DNA of 64,000 bases from Caldilineaceae bacterium (GTDB lineage Bacteria; Chloroflexota; Anaerolineae; Caldilineales; Caldilineaceae), in NCBI GenBank assembly GCA_019637645.1, contig JAHBVH010000037.1, positions 1-64,000 of the forward strand, read 5' to 3'. Of the stretch, positions 28,220 through 37,933 are shown piece by piece. The translations under genes were made by a program, and so were the position numbers. The notes below the pieces were generated by a model, which searched no databases, was not told the origin of the DNA, and was given only the letters and a program-made list of their open reading frames with translations. Positions within the stretch are counted from its first letter, which is position 1; each line of letters opens with the position of its first letter.

Positions 28220-30136
28220 ATGAAAACAAAAAGTTTTTCGCTGTTGGCCATCCTGGTGGTAGTCGCTTTGGCCTTTAGCGCCTGTACCCCACCAAGCGGT
28301 ACACTACCAGGGGCGGGCACGGGTGATACCGCAGCCGGCCCAATCGATGATCTGAGCCAACCTCACCCATCCTTGAGCGACCCACGTGTGCGCCAAGCGA
28401 TTGCCCATTGTATCGATCGCGATGCGCTGATCTCTTCCGTCTACACCTACGTGCCGGATGATGTCAAAGCTAGCCTGCGCATGGACAGCTTCCTGCCCAA
28501 AGATCACTGGGCCTACAGCGGTCCTTATCAGGATTACGAATATAGCGTCGAGCAAGGCGGCGCGCTGTTGGATGAAGCGGGTTGGACCTGGCCCGAAGAT
28601 TCTGCCTACCGTGTCAATGCAGATGGTGATGCCCTCGAACTGACCCTCACCACCACCAACGCCCAATTCCGCCAGACTTGGGCTGCCGTGGTCGAACAGC
28701 AGCTCGGTGAGTGTGGGATCCTTCTCATTCGCCAACACACCCCAGCTTCTTGGTGGTTCGGTGATACCACCGGTCTTGCCCGGCGTGACTTTGAATTAGG
28801 CGCTTTTGCGTGGGTTGGTCAGGCTGACCCCGGTGGTCGCACCCTCTATGCCTGTGACCAAATTCCGACGCCCAGCAATAACTGGGAAGGTCAGAATGGT
28901 ATGGGGTGGTGTAATCCGCTTGCCAGCCAAAACATCATCATCGCCACCAATACCCTGGAGCGCGATGCCCGTATTGCCGCCTACAACATTGTCCAAGAAG
29001 AATTTGCCAAGGACATGGTCTCCTTGCCGCTCTTCCAACGTGCCGAAGCGGAAGCCTGGAGCTTGAATCTGGAAGGGCTCGTCACCGACCCGACCGAATA
29101 TGGGACAGCCAGTGCGGCGAACTGGACCCTAACCGATGGTGGTGACACCATTGTGCTAGGCTTCTCCCAGGAGCCAGCCTCTATGTTTACCTTGGTAGAA
29201 AGTGCGGCTGTGCAACGCCAAATTGCCCAGATGGGGATTGGTGTCGCCACCACACAATATAGCTATGACTATCAGGCTGTGCTGCAAGAGGAGTTGAGCA
29301 CAATTGAATCTGGCTTGGCCACCAATGAATTGGTTCCTGTGACGGCTGGTGACATTGTGTATGGCGCAGATGGTAGCCCTGTCGAGCTGGCAGAGGGTGT
29401 CGAAGTCTTGGTCGATGGCGAAGTGGTGGCCTATGACGGTACGAGCGAACTGGAATTACCCCAATTGGTCGTCACCTATAAATTCAAGCCCTATACTTGG
29501 AGCGACGGTACCCCTGGCTCGATCGATGACTTCCGCCTGGGTATACAGATCAAGTGTGACCGCCAATCTGGCGCAACTACCTTTAATGGTTGTGAGACCT
29601 TTGGGACCGAAGAAGATGTTCTAAGCAATGTTACCTTCAGTGATAGCGCACTGGAATACACGATTAAGTACTGGCCTGGTGTGCAAGATCCTGGCTACTA
29701 TGTGGCGCCGTTCTCACTCACCGATGAGCCCGTTTACCCCAGCCATCGGGTCTTGAGCGATGGCCGCAACCTGCGTGATGTGCCTGCGGTTGAGTGGACA
29801 ACATTGCCCGAAATTGCCGAAAGCCCACTGAGCTTTGGCCCCTTCATGATTACCGAATGGATCAAAGGTCAGAGCCTGACTTTGGAAGCCAACCCCTACT
29901 ATGAAGGGGGGACCGGTGCCCAGAAGATCATTGTCCTCTTCATCCCTGACACCAATCAGGCCGTTGCCCAACTGCTGAGTGGTGATGTGGACTATGTCGA
30001 AAAAGCTACCTTGGCCGGTGGTGCTGAAGTACAGTTGGTGGCGGATGCTGCCGAACAAGGCACCGTGAATTTCGAGATCATTCCTAGCCCCACTTGGGAA
30101 CATATCGACATGAACCTGTTTGTCAAAGAGAAGTAA
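28220..30136 (+). CDS. Oligopeptide ABC transporter substrate-binding lipoprotein, apparently circularly permuted
   Basis: 638 residues. Signal peptide with lipobox FSAC (Cys22). Residues ~49-302 match the C-terminal half of family 5 solute-binding proteins: DPRVRQAIAHCIDRDAL (54-70), LLDEAGW, YACDQIPTPSNNWEGQN, LPLFQR, DPTEYGT. Residues ~303-634 match the N-terminal half: GFSQEPASMFTLVESAA (314-330), WSDGTP (427-432), SFGPFMITEW, IPDTNQAVAQLLSGDVDY, and end at SPTWEHIDMNL, which normally leads into DPRVRQ. Nothing obvious is lost, so it looks like a full domain with moved termini. RBS AAAAGGAGT precedes ATG 28220. It heads a complete permease-ATPase set. The rest of 27990-28219 holds an ATGAGTTGA/TCAACTCAT inverted repeat. 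Confidence 0.88.
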   Translation: MKTKSFSLLAILVVVALAFSACTPPSGTLPGAGTGDTAAGPIDDLSQPHPSLSDPRVRQAIAHCIDRDALISSVYTYVPDDVKASLRMDSFLPKDHWAYSGPYQDYEYSVEQGGALLDEAGWTWPEDSAYRVNADGDALELTLTTTNAQFRQTWAAVVEQQLGECGILLIRQHTPASWWFGDTTGLARRDFELGAFAWVGQADPGGRTLYACDQIPTPSNNWEGQNGMGWCNPLASQNIIIATNTLERDARIAAYNIVQEEFAKDMVSLPLFQRAEAEAWSLNLEGLVTDPTEYGTASAANWTLTDGGDTIVLGFSQEPASMFTLVESAAVQRQIAQMGIGVATTQYSYDYQAVLQEELSTIESGLATNELVPVTAGDIVYGADGSPVELAEGVEVLVDGEVVAYDGTSELELPQLVVTYKFKPYTWSDGTPGSIDDFRLGIQIKCDRQSGATTFNGCETFGTEEDVLSNVTFSDSALEYTIKYWPGVQDPGYYVAPFSLTDEPVYPSHRVLSDGRNLRDVPAVEWTTLPEIAESPLSFGPFMITEWIKGQSLTLEANPYYEGGTGAQKIIVLFIPDTNQAVAQLLSGDVDYVEKATLAGGAEVQLVADAAEQGTVNFEIIPSPTWEHIDMNLFVKEK

Positions 30137-30184
30137 GATGAACGGTTATTCGCGCACCTGGTAGCCACAGGCGCGTGAGAATCG

Positions 30185-30228
30185 TCAGGGCTGAAGCGCT
30201 TGCTGATGTGTGGCCGCTTCAGCCCTGA
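30185..30228 (+). other. Hairpin between binding protein and permease genes
   Basis: Perfect 14-bp stem TCAGGGCTGAAGCG / CGCTTCAGCCCTGA with a 16-nt loop and no T-run. It is likely to stabilise the upstream mRNA or reduce read-through into the permeases. Confidence 0.7.
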
Positions 30229-30288
30229 TAACCGCTTGTCGCGACCGCGTTGTCTCGCCACCGCACCACTTGCGCGAAAGGAATCACC

Positions 30289-31470
30289 ATGACAGCCTAC
30301 CTGATTCGCCGCTTTATCCAAATGATCTTTGTGATTCTTTTGGTCGCGGTGGCTACCTACTTTTTATTTAGTATCTCGCCTGGTGGTCCGCTCACCGGTC
30401 TGCGCCAATCCCAACAGCGGCTTGATGCAGAAGATATCGCGCGCATTCGCGCCCAATATGAACTGGATCTCTATTGGCCGGTTCGTTTCTCTCGTTGGCT
30501 GATTGGCGTGCCAGATGGCCCGTTGATGATCGGTGGGCGTGAACTCTTTGCCAATGTTCCCGTTGGCTGCTATTTGCGCAACATGAATACCGACGTCTGT
30601 GAAGACTATGTATACATGTCAGAGATCCCGGCATTACACCCAGCCGTGCGCAGTAGCAAAGGCATTTTGCGTGGCGATTTTGGTAAGTCAACCACAGTGC
30701 GGATTGGGCAACCGGTCTTTAATGAGATTATGTCGCGGTTGCCCGCTACCTTGCAATTGGGAATTGGCTCGCTCTTCCTTTCGCTGCTCATCGGGGTGCC
30801 GATTGGGATTGTTGGCGCGGTACGCCAGTATTCGCGCTTTGACTATTTTGTCACCAGCCTCTCCTTCTTTGGTTCGGCAATGCCGGTCTTTTTCTTTGGC
30901 ATTTTGCTGATTCTTCTCTTTTCCGTGACGCCCGTTTTCTTGGCCGATCGCTATCCTTGGTTGCCTCGTTTGCCTTCGGGGTCGTTGGAAGCGGTGCGCG
31001 ATTATACCATTGCCTCTTGGCTGCCCACGATCAAGGCCGGCTCCTTGGCGGATCGCGCCTTGCATTTTATTATGCCGCTCTTTGTGTTGACCTTTTTTAA
31101 TACTGCACAATGGAGCCGTTTTGTTCGGGCTTCGATGCTAGAAGTCCTGCGCCAAGATTATGTGCGCACGGCTCGTGCCAAAGGTTTGATCGAACGCATT
31201 GTGGTGATGAAACATGCCCTGCGTAATGCGTTGATTCCTTTCGTCACCATCTTTGTGCTGAGCCTACCGGGCATCTTTGCGGGTGCCATCATTACCGAAA
31301 CGATCTTTTCTTGGCCGGGCATGGGGCGCCTCTATTGGGATGCCCTCAACCGCAGTGATTATCCGATCGCGTTGGCTGTCATCTTTATCACCGGTGTGCT
31401 CACCGTGATCGCGACCTTGTTAGGCGACATTCTATACACGATTGTTGATCCGCGCATTAAATTTTCCTAA
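30289..31470 (+). CDS. Peptide ABC transporter permease (DppB/OppB-like)
   Basis: 393 residues. An N-terminal helix (IQMIFVILLVAVATYFLF) and a long outer loop precede the six-helix transport domain. The EAA-type loop contacting the ATPase is DYVRTARAKGLIERIVVMKH, then ALRNALIPF. The region ETIFSWPGMGRL is typical of DppB. ATG 30289 has GAAAGGAATCACC before it; an upstream TTG (30250) is in frame but has no ribosome site. It pairs with the next permease. Confidence 0.93.
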   Translation: MTAYLIRRFIQMIFVILLVAVATYFLFSISPGGPLTGLRQSQQRLDAEDIARIRAQYELDLYWPVRFSRWLIGVPDGPLMIGGRELFANVPVGCYLRNMNTDVCEDYVYMSEIPALHPAVRSSKGILRGDFGKSTTVRIGQPVFNEIMSRLPATLQLGIGSLFLSLLIGVPIGIVGAVRQYSRFDYFVTSLSFFGSAMPVFFFGILLILLFSVTPVFLADRYPWLPRLPSGSLEAVRDYTIASWLPTIKAGSLADRALHFIMPLFVLTFFNTAQWSRFVRASMLEVLRQDYVRTARAKGLIERIVVMKHALRNALIPFVTIFVLSLPGIFAGAIITETIFSWPGMGRLYWDALNRSDYPIALAVIFITGVLTVIATLLGDILYTIVDPRIKFS

Positions 31471-31518
31471 TCGATCGAACCGAAATGTTTCTGGATAGGA
31501 AGGAATAAAGGACCAACT

Positions 31519-32520
31519 ATGGCTACGGCAGCTGGCACGGTAACGGCAACCAACAAAATCATGGCGACGAAACCGGAAAGCCAGTTTCAGGTCGTACTAC
31601 GGCGCTTTCTGCGCCATCGTATGGCGGTGATTTCGTTGTTCATTATTGGCTTCCTCTTGTTAATTTCCTTGCTTGCGCCGGTGATCACCACCTTTCCGCG
31701 TGATCAAATTGATATTAGTAGCCCCGAACGACCAGCGCCGCCTGGCATTGTTGACAGCCAAGGCCGTACCCATTGGTTTGGCATTGATAACCTAGGCCGT
31801 GATCTCTTCACGCGGGTGCTCTATGCAGGCCGGATCTCCTTGGTCATTGCCTTGGCGGTGACCCTGATTGCCGAAACATTAGGCGTGATCGTCGGTGCCT
31901 TTGCTGGCTATTATGGGGGCTGGGTCGATGCCTTTATCTCGCGCCTCATTGAATTTATGTTGGCGTTGCCGCAGTTGCCCATTCTATTGATCCTCTCCAA
32001 GCTGACCTTGGACTATGGCGAGGTCATCCCACTGCCTGCCTTTCTCCGGCGTACGATTAGCGCTATCCTCTTGACCCCGGAGCGTGAGTCGCAACAGGTA
32101 GTGTTATTGATTATGATCTTGATCCTCTTTGGTTGGCTGGGGGCGGCGCGGCTCATGCGTGGGATGGCGCTCTCTTTGCGGAGCCAGGACTTTGTCGAAT
32201 CTTTGCGAGCCTTTGGGGCTTCGGATGTACGCATTATCTTCGGCCACATCATTACCAACGGGTTGGCACCCATTTGGGTCAATGCCACCCTGAGCCTCGG
32301 TGGCGTGATCATTACCGAGGCGGCGCTCAGCTTTTTGGGCTTGGGGATTCAAGATCCAACGCCAACCTGGGGCAATATGTTGGCACAATCGCAAAACTAT
32401 ATGTTCCGTCATCCTTGGTTGCCGTTGGTGCCGGGAATTCCGCTGGTGTTGGTCTCGCTCGCCTTTAACTTTGTCGGTGACGGCCTGCGCGATGCGCTCG
32501 ATCCACGCCTCAAACGATAA
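31519..32520 (+). CDS. Peptide ABC transporter permease (DppC/OppC-like)
   Basis: 333 residues. N-terminal cytoplasmic segment, a helix at about 38-58 (AVISLFIIGFLLLISLLAP), then GIDNLGRDLFTRVLYAGRIS, the DppC hallmark, and the five-helix permease domain with an EAA-like loop around FVESLRAFGASDVRIIFGHI. It ends VGDGLRDALDPRLKR. RBS AAGGAATAAAGGA precedes ATG 31519. It forms the heterodimeric channel with the preceding permease. Confidence 0.93.
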   Translation: MATAAGTVTATNKIMATKPESQFQVVLRRFLRHRMAVISLFIIGFLLLISLLAPVITTFPRDQIDISSPERPAPPGIVDSQGRTHWFGIDNLGRDLFTRVLYAGRISLVIALAVTLIAETLGVIVGAFAGYYGGWVDAFISRLIEFMLALPQLPILLILSKLTLDYGEVIPLPAFLRRTISAILLTPERESQQVVLLIMILILFGWLGAARLMRGMALSLRSQDFVESLRAFGASDVRIIFGHIITNGLAPIWVNATLSLGGVIITEAALSFLGLGIQDPTPTWGNMLAQSQNYMFRHPWLPLVPGIPLVLVSLAFNFVGDGLRDALDPRLKR

Positions 32521-32578
32521 TCGCCCAGGCCGCGTCGTTATCCATGACTGGTCATCCATGACCCGGGTCATCTCCGTC

Positions 32579-32620
32579 GCGAAAAAGTAGCCGCGAAAAA
32601 GTAGCCGCGAAAAAGTAGCC
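32579..32620. repeat. Three-copy 14-bp tandem repeat before the dppD-like gene
   Basis: Three exact units of GCGAAAAAGTAGCC, ending 18 bases before ATG 32639, so the array replaces much of the normal ribosome-site region. A GATGACCCGGGTCATC palindrome lies just upstream. Confidence 0.95.
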
Positions 32621-32638
32621 AAAAGAAATTGACGATTC

Positions 32639-33697
32639 ATGACAACTGCAAATGCATTACTGGAAGTACACGGGCTAAAAACCTATTTTTACACCGAAGA
32701 AGGGGTGGTTCAGGCCATTAATGGCGTTGATTTCACGATCAAAAAAGGTGAAATCATGGGCTTGGTTGGTGAATCGGGCAGTGGCAAAAGTGTCACCTCG
32801 TTGTCCATCATGCGCCTCTTGGCCGGTTCGGGCCAGATTGTCGATGGGAAAGTCTTGCTTGATGGCCGCGATTTGGTGCAAATGGTGGATGAGCAATTGG
32901 TAAAGCTGCGTGGCAATGAGATTTCCATGATCTTCCAGCAGCCAACCAGCTGTCTGAATCCGGTCTTTCGCATTGGCGACCAAATTGCCGAGACCATTAT
33001 GGTCCATCAGCGGCTCGACAAACGGGCGGCGTGGCAACAAGCGGTGGAGATGCTGCGCAAAGTGGGGATTCCTGCGCCGGAAAAACGGGCCACCGCCTTC
33101 CCCCATGAAATTTCTGGGGGGCAGGCCCAGCGGGTGATGATTGCCATGGCCCTTGCTTGCCAACCCCGCTTGTTGATTGCCGATGAGCCGACGACGGCGC
33201 TGGATGTGACGATTCAAGCCCAGATTCTGGATTTAATGCGCCAACTGCGTGATGAAACCAGTACGGCGATCCTCTTGATCACTCATGATATGGGGGTCAT
33301 TGCCGAAATGTGCGATTCGGTTGCGGTGATGTATGCCGGCCAAATTGTGGAATATACTAGCGTTGCCCAGATCTTTGAAAAACCCCTGCATCCCTATACC
33401 GAAGGGCTCTTGGCCGCCATTCCCATCTTGGGGGAGATGAAAGAGACGCTAGCCGTCATTCCCGGTTCGGTGCCCAACTTGATCAATCTGCCCCCTGGCT
33501 GTAAATTTGCCCCACGCTGTCCTTATGTCAAAGAAGCAATTTGCACGGTCCAAACGCCCGAACTGCGCGAGGTGACCCCAGGGCATCAGGCCCGTTGCTT
33601 TATGCGTTTTCCCGAAACTGCCCACTATTGGGCCGGCACGGAAAAGGCCGATTGGCAGTTCGAGGGGGACGAAGTGTTGGTAAGTTCTAATCCATGA
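32639..33697 (+). CDS. Peptide ABC transporter ATP-binding protein (DppD-like)
   Basis: 352 residues. Walker [19 protein letters not shown], signature ISGGQAQR (Ala in place of the usual Arg) and Walker [13 protein letters not shown]. The C-terminal tail has [15 protein letters not shown]. It powers the permease pair encoded just upstream, together with the next gene. No good Shine-Dalgarno is visible because the 14-bp array sits there; AAAAGAAAT is the nearest purine run. Confidence 0.93.
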   Translation: MTTANALLEVHGLKTYFYTEEGVVQAINGVDFTIKKGEIMGLVGESGSGKSVTSLSIMRLLAGSGQIVDGKVLLDGRDLVQMVDEQLVKLRGNEISMIFQQPTSCLNPVFRIGDQIAETIMVHQRLDKRAAWQQAVEMLRKVGIPAPEKRATAFPHEISGGQAQRVMIAMALACQPRLLIADEPTTALDVTIQAQILDLMRQLRDETSTAILLITHDMGVIAEMCDSVAVMYAGQIVEYTSVAQIFEKPLHPYTEGLLAAIPILGEMKETLAVIPGSVPNLINLPPGCKFAPRCPYVKEAICTVQTPELREVTPGHQARCFMRFPETAHYWAGTEKADWQFEGDEVLVSSNP

Positions 33698-33726
33698 CCT
33701 ATTAGCTGAGCGGTGAATTATTCATC

Positions 33727-34776
33727 ATGCCAATTTCACTTAAATCTGCTGCGAAAGACTTATTAGTCGTTGACGATCTGAAAACCTACTTCCCTATTCG
33801 TGCCGGGTTGCTCCAGCGTGTCGTGGCCCAAGTGAAAGCGGTGGATGGGGTTAGTTTTAAAATTCGGGAAGGCGAAACTTTTGGCCTAGTTGGCGAATCG
33901 GGCTGTGGGAAAACCACGGTGGGACGTACCATTCTGCGTCTCCAACCAGCGACGGCTGGTTCCGTCTTTTTTGATGGCGAAGATGTCTTTGCCAAGCGGG
34001 GCGGGGATCTAAAGGCGCTCCGCCGCAATATGCAGATTGTTTTCCAAGATCCCTACTCTTCGCTGGATCCGCGCGTCCCTGTGGGTGAGACCATTGCCGA
34101 AGGGTTAGAGATTCATGGGGTGAGTAACCGGCGCGAGCGCCAAGAAGTGGTGCTGGAGATGCTGGACAAAGTTGGGCTCAATCCCTACCATGCCAACCGC
34201 TATCCCCACGAATTTTCGGGCGGGCAACGCCAACGCATTGGGATTGCCCGCGCGCTGGCGCTGCGTCCCAAATTTATTATTTGTGATGAGCCCGTCTCGG
34301 CGTTAGATGTATCGATCCAATCGCAAATTCTCAACCTACTCCGTGATCTTTCGCAAGAATTCGGGTTAACCTATCTCTTTATTGCCCATAATTTGAGCGT
34401 GGTCGAACATATCAGTGACCGCGTTGGCGTTATGTATCTTGGTTCGTTGGTGGAAGTTGCCAATCGCCAAGAGATCTACCATAATCCTCTACACCCCTAT
34501 ACTCAAGCGCTCCTTTCGGCCATTCCAATGCCCAAACCTGGCCAGAAACGGCAGCGGATCATGTTGCGCGGCGAGATCCCTTCGCCCATTAATCCGCCTA
34601 GTGGGTGTCGTTTTCATACGCGCTGTCCGTTTGCCGCGGATATTTGTCAGCAAGTGGTGCCACCTCTCGAAGAAAAAGCCCCTGGTCACTGGGCGGCCTG
34701 TCATTTTGTCGAAACGGTAGGTAGTACAGCGCAGCTACGACCCACGGTTGTGCACCAAGCCAACAGTGTGGCCTAG
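33727..34776 (+). CDS. Peptide ABC transporter ATP-binding protein (DppF-like)
   Basis: 349 residues. Walker [21 protein letters not shown], signature [15 protein letters not shown] and Walker [13 protein letters not shown], followed by the C-terminal [14 protein letters not shown] tail. It completes a five-gene system with the permuted binding protein, two permeases and the preceding ATPase. The ~230-base gap that follows, before the next binding protein, shows no gene. Confidence 0.94.
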   Translation: MPISLKSAAKDLLVVDDLKTYFPIRAGLLQRVVAQVKAVDGVSFKIREGETFGLVGESGCGKTTVGRTILRLQPATAGSVFFDGEDVFAKRGGDLKALRRNMQIVFQDPYSSLDPRVPVGETIAEGLEIHGVSNRRERQEVVLEMLDKVGLNPYHANRYPHEFSGGQRQRIGIARALALRPKFIICDEPVSALDVSIQSQILNLLRDLSQEFGLTYLFIAHNLSVVEHISDRVGVMYLGSLVEVANRQEIYHNPLHPYTQALLSAIPMPKPGQKRQRIMLRGEIPSPINPPSGCRFHTRCPFAADICQQVVPPLEEKAPGHWAACHFVETVGSTAQLRPTVVHQANSVA

Positions 34777-35005
34777 CATTGGCTGGTCGAGACAGGTGTA
34801 ACCCAATTTGTTCACGCTTTCGCACCGCTTATTGCGGAAAATTCGTCGGAATTGTCGTTGCGCAACGGTGCCAATGACGATTTCCTACACGATTTTGTCT
34901 GGTTGCCAAAACCCTCATCTTTCTATAAGATTCGTTTTATCCGTTACTTAGCTGGTTGCGGTAAAAACGCTTATACCTTCCATCCTGCTAACCGAAAGGA
35001 GCGCT

Positions 35006-36811
35006 ATGAAAGCCCACGTATCCTTACGTCTGATTCCTTTGTTTTTGCTGAGTATGTTGATCTTGGTGTTGGCAAGCTGTGCGCAGCCCGCTGCCGAAGC
35101 ACCGCCTGCTGCGGCGGAACCGACCGTCACCACGGCACCGGCTGCTGAAGAAGCGCCTACCGAAGAAACGGCGACTGAGCAAGAAGTCGTAACTTCCACC
35201 GTCGAAACCTCACCGGCCGCGCAATCGCAAGCATTACAGGGTCTTGCCGTGACCAGCGATGAGGAGGTGACTAGCCCACGTACCCACTATGGAGGTGAAT
35301 ATCACGATGTCTCGACCGCAGATGCCGTTAGCTTCCATCCGTATTTGACCACTGACACCTCTTCGAGCGGCTATCAGGGCATGGTCTATGCCGGTGGCTT
35401 GCTGCGCTTGGATGAAAATACGCTGGAATATATCCCCAACATGGCGGAAAGCTATTCGATCTCTGAGGATGGTCTGACCTTTACTTTCCACTTGCGTCAG
35501 GGGATGGTATGGAGCGATGGCGAACCGATTACGGCCCAAGACTTTAAGTGGACTTATGATCAGGCCACCAATCCTGATAATGAGTTCCCCTACCTGTCGC
35601 AATTAGGCTTTATCACTTCCTATGAAGCATTGGACGACAGCACGCTGGAAATCAAGATCGGCGAAGTCTATGCACCCGCCTTAGGCCAGATCTCGGGGTT
35701 GATTACGCCCTTGCCCAAACACATTTGGGAAAATCTCGAATGGGGTGATCCAGAAAAGAATCCCGAGATCAATCAGCCGTCGGTGGTCTCCGGCCCCTAT
35801 AAGTTGGCCGAATGGAAACGCGATCAGTATGTGATCTTCGAGGCCAATGAGAGTTACTGGTACCATGGTCGCCCCAACTTTGATCGCTATGTGATCGAAA
35901 TCGTGCCAGACCAAGATATTGCCTACCAGAAGCTGAAGAGCGGGGAAAGCGATACTGGCGATATCACGCCGGAAAATCTAGAAGAGGCGCGCCAACTCGA
36001 TAATGTTACCGTTTATGAATGGTGGCCAGCGGCGGCACGGTGGAGCTTTATTGGCCTGAATATGCGCGAAGGCTTTGCCACCAGCGATCTCAATGTCCGC
36101 CATGGGCTCAACTACGCGATTGACAAACAGCTGCTAACCGATGAAGTGATGTTGGGCCAAGCCAAGCGGCTCTGTTCGGTCTATCCCGAAACCTCGTGGG
36201 TCTACAATCCGGATGTGCCCTGCTATGACTATAACCTCGACGATGCGCTCGCAGCCTTTGCCGAGGCGGGTTATACCTTGGACGGTGATAAGCTGGTTGA
36301 TGCCAATGGCGAACAGCTAACACTCAAGTTGATCTATGGCCCTAATACCAACAAAGTGCGCGAACTGATGGCGGTAACGGTCCAGGATATGCTGAGCGAT
36401 GTGGGTGTTGCGGTCGAAGTACAGGCGCTCGAGTGGGCGAGCTTCCTCGACGCCATTCAAGCGGTCGAGCCCGATTGGGACATGTTTATTGGCGGTTGGA
36501 GCGCAACCATCGAGCCCCATATTATGTACACCATCTGGGCCGAGGAAAGCATCCCCAGCTTGAACTCTGGCGCATATATCAATAAAGAAGTAGAGCAGCT
36601 CTTCAAAGAGGGCGGCGCAACCTATGATGTCGAAGTGCGCAAAGAGAAATACCAAGAAGTACAGCGTATCATTGCCGAAGAGTCCCCCTATATTTTCCTC
36701 TTCTACAACAAAGCGTGGAGCGGCCAGAACAACCGCATCCAGGGGATCGAGCCAAGAGCCTTAGGTATTGGCTGGAATTCCGAAGATTGGTATATTGAAG
36801 CAACTGAGTAA
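35006..36811 (+). CDS. Peptide ABC transporter substrate-binding lipoprotein (family 5)
   Basis: 601 residues. Lipoprotein signal LASC (Cys25), then a Pro/Ala/Glu-rich linker. The usual family 5 order is kept: LAESYSI-like AESYSISEDGLTFTFHLRQG, WSDGEP from Trp169, VSGPYKLAEW, and much later DLNVRHGLNYAIDK (361-374) and EAGYTLDGD. This serves as a control for the permuted protein at 28220. RBS GAAAGGAG precedes ATG 35006. It is followed by two permeases but no ATPase. Confidence 0.93.
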   Translation: MKAHVSLRLIPLFLLSMLILVLASCAQPAAEAPPAAAEPTVTTAPAAEEAPTEETATEQEVVTSTVETSPAAQSQALQGLAVTSDEEVTSPRTHYGGEYHDVSTADAVSFHPYLTTDTSSSGYQGMVYAGGLLRLDENTLEYIPNMAESYSISEDGLTFTFHLRQGMVWSDGEPITAQDFKWTYDQATNPDNEFPYLSQLGFITSYEALDDSTLEIKIGEVYAPALGQISGLITPLPKHIWENLEWGDPEKNPEINQPSVVSGPYKLAEWKRDQYVIFEANESYWYHGRPNFDRYVIEIVPDQDIAYQKLKSGESDTGDITPENLEEARQLDNVTVYEWWPAAARWSFIGLNMREGFATSDLNVRHGLNYAIDKQLLTDEVMLGQAKRLCSVYPETSWVYNPDVPCYDYNLDDALAAFAEAGYTLDGDKLVDANGEQLTLKLIYGPNTNKVRELMAVTVQDMLSDVGVAVEVQALEWASFLDAIQAVEPDWDMFIGGWSATIEPHIMYTIWAEESIPSLNSGAYINKEVEQLFKEGGATYDVEVRKEKYQEVQRIIAEESPYIFLFYNKAWSGQNNRIQGIEPRALGIGWNSEDWYIEATE

Positions 36812-36820
36812 GGCAAGCTT

Positions 36821-36870
36821 GGGGGATGTGAAACGTGATTGGAAGTAATAGATCATATTTCACATCCCCC
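36821..36870 (+). other. Hairpin between binding protein and permease genes
   Basis: Perfect 13-bp stem GGGGGATGTGAAA / TTTCACATCCCCC with a 24-nt loop. CGAATCACGAATCACG then runs almost to the permease ATG, which has no Shine-Dalgarno. Confidence 0.7.
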
Positions 36871-36889
36871 CGAATCACGAATCACGCTT

Positions 36890-37930
36890 ATGATCCGCTA
36901 TATTATCCGCCGTAGTCTGCAATCGATTGTGCTGCTCTGGATTTCGACGCTGATTGGCTTCACTGTCTATCAACTCGCACCGGGCGGACCCTTACAATTT
37001 CTCGATAACGATCCCAAGCGTTCGCAAGCGGATATTGACCGGCTGACCCGCGCCTATGGGCTAGACCGGTCAGTATTGACGCAGTATGCCGCGTGGGCCT
37101 TTGGCGAAGATTGGCTCCCCGCCACCGAGACGTGGCGCAGTGGCCGTTGCCTGAGCGATGAAACCCGCTGTAGCCGCGGCATTGTCCGGCTGGACTTTGG
37201 TCGCTCCTTCTCCTTCAAAGGCCAGCCTGTCTTGGGGCTCATTATCGAGCGTATTCCGGCCACCTTCCTCTTGGCCTTTTCCAGCCTGCTCATCAGCGTC
37301 TTGATTGGCGTGCCCTTGGGGATCATCTCGGCCTTTTGGCGGGGCCGCTGGCCGGACAATCTGATCCGCCTGAGCACGGTCTTGCTCAGTACCGTGCCTG
37401 AGTGGTGGATTGGGCTCCTCCTGCTGATTATTCTGGGCGGCTACTTTGGTTTGGTGCCGCTCAGTGGCATGGAAACGATTGGGGATGGCTCCTTCCTGGA
37501 TCGCCTGCACCATCTGATCCTGCCCGCGACAGTTAGTGCGATCAGCGGTTGGATTGGCTTTTCGCGCATCCTCCGCTTTGAAATGTTGGATGTGCTCAGC
37601 CAAGATTATGTGCGTACGGCGCGGGCCAAAGGCTTGCCCAATAAGTTGGTGCTATTGCGCCATGTGCTGCGCAACGCACTCATGCCCTTTGTCACAGGGC
37701 TTAGTGGGATCTTCCTCCTGATCCTTTCTGGCTCGGTACTCTTTGAAATTGTCTTTTCTTGGCCGGGCATGGGACGGTTGACCATCAACGCCATCAATGC
37801 GCGCGACTATCCCGTGATGATGGCGCTCTTTGTCATCAGCTCTTTTCTCGGTATTTTGGGCGTCTTGTTGGTGGATATTCTCTATAGCGTCGTCGATCCA
37901 CGCGTACGCTATGACAGAACAGCGGCATAA
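36890..37930 (+). CDS. Peptide ABC transporter permease (DppB/OppB-like)
   Basis: 346 residues. Starts MIRYIIRRSLQSIVLLW, typical of DppB. Transport domain helices follow an outer loop. The EAA loop is DYVRTARAKGLPNKLVLLRH, then VLRNALMPF; EIVFSWPGMGRL follows. ATG 36890 fits the family start; a longer form from 36839 would cross the 3' arm of the hairpin and is rejected. No ribosome site is visible, so translation may be weak or coupled to structure. Confidence 0.91.
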   Translation: MIRYIIRRSLQSIVLLWISTLIGFTVYQLAPGGPLQFLDNDPKRSQADIDRLTRAYGLDRSVLTQYAAWAFGEDWLPATETWRSGRCLSDETRCSRGIVRLDFGRSFSFKGQPVLGLIIERIPATFLLAFSSLLISVLIGVPLGIISAFWRGRWPDNLIRLSTVLLSTVPEWWIGLLLLIILGGYFGLVPLSGMETIGDGSFLDRLHHLILPATVSAISGWIGFSRILRFEMLDVLSQDYVRTARAKGLPNKLVLLRHVLRNALMPFVTGLSGIFLLILSGSVLFEIVFSWPGMGRLTINAINARDYPVMMALFVISSFLGILGVLLVDILYSVVDPRVRYDRTAA

Positions 37931-37933
37931 TCT

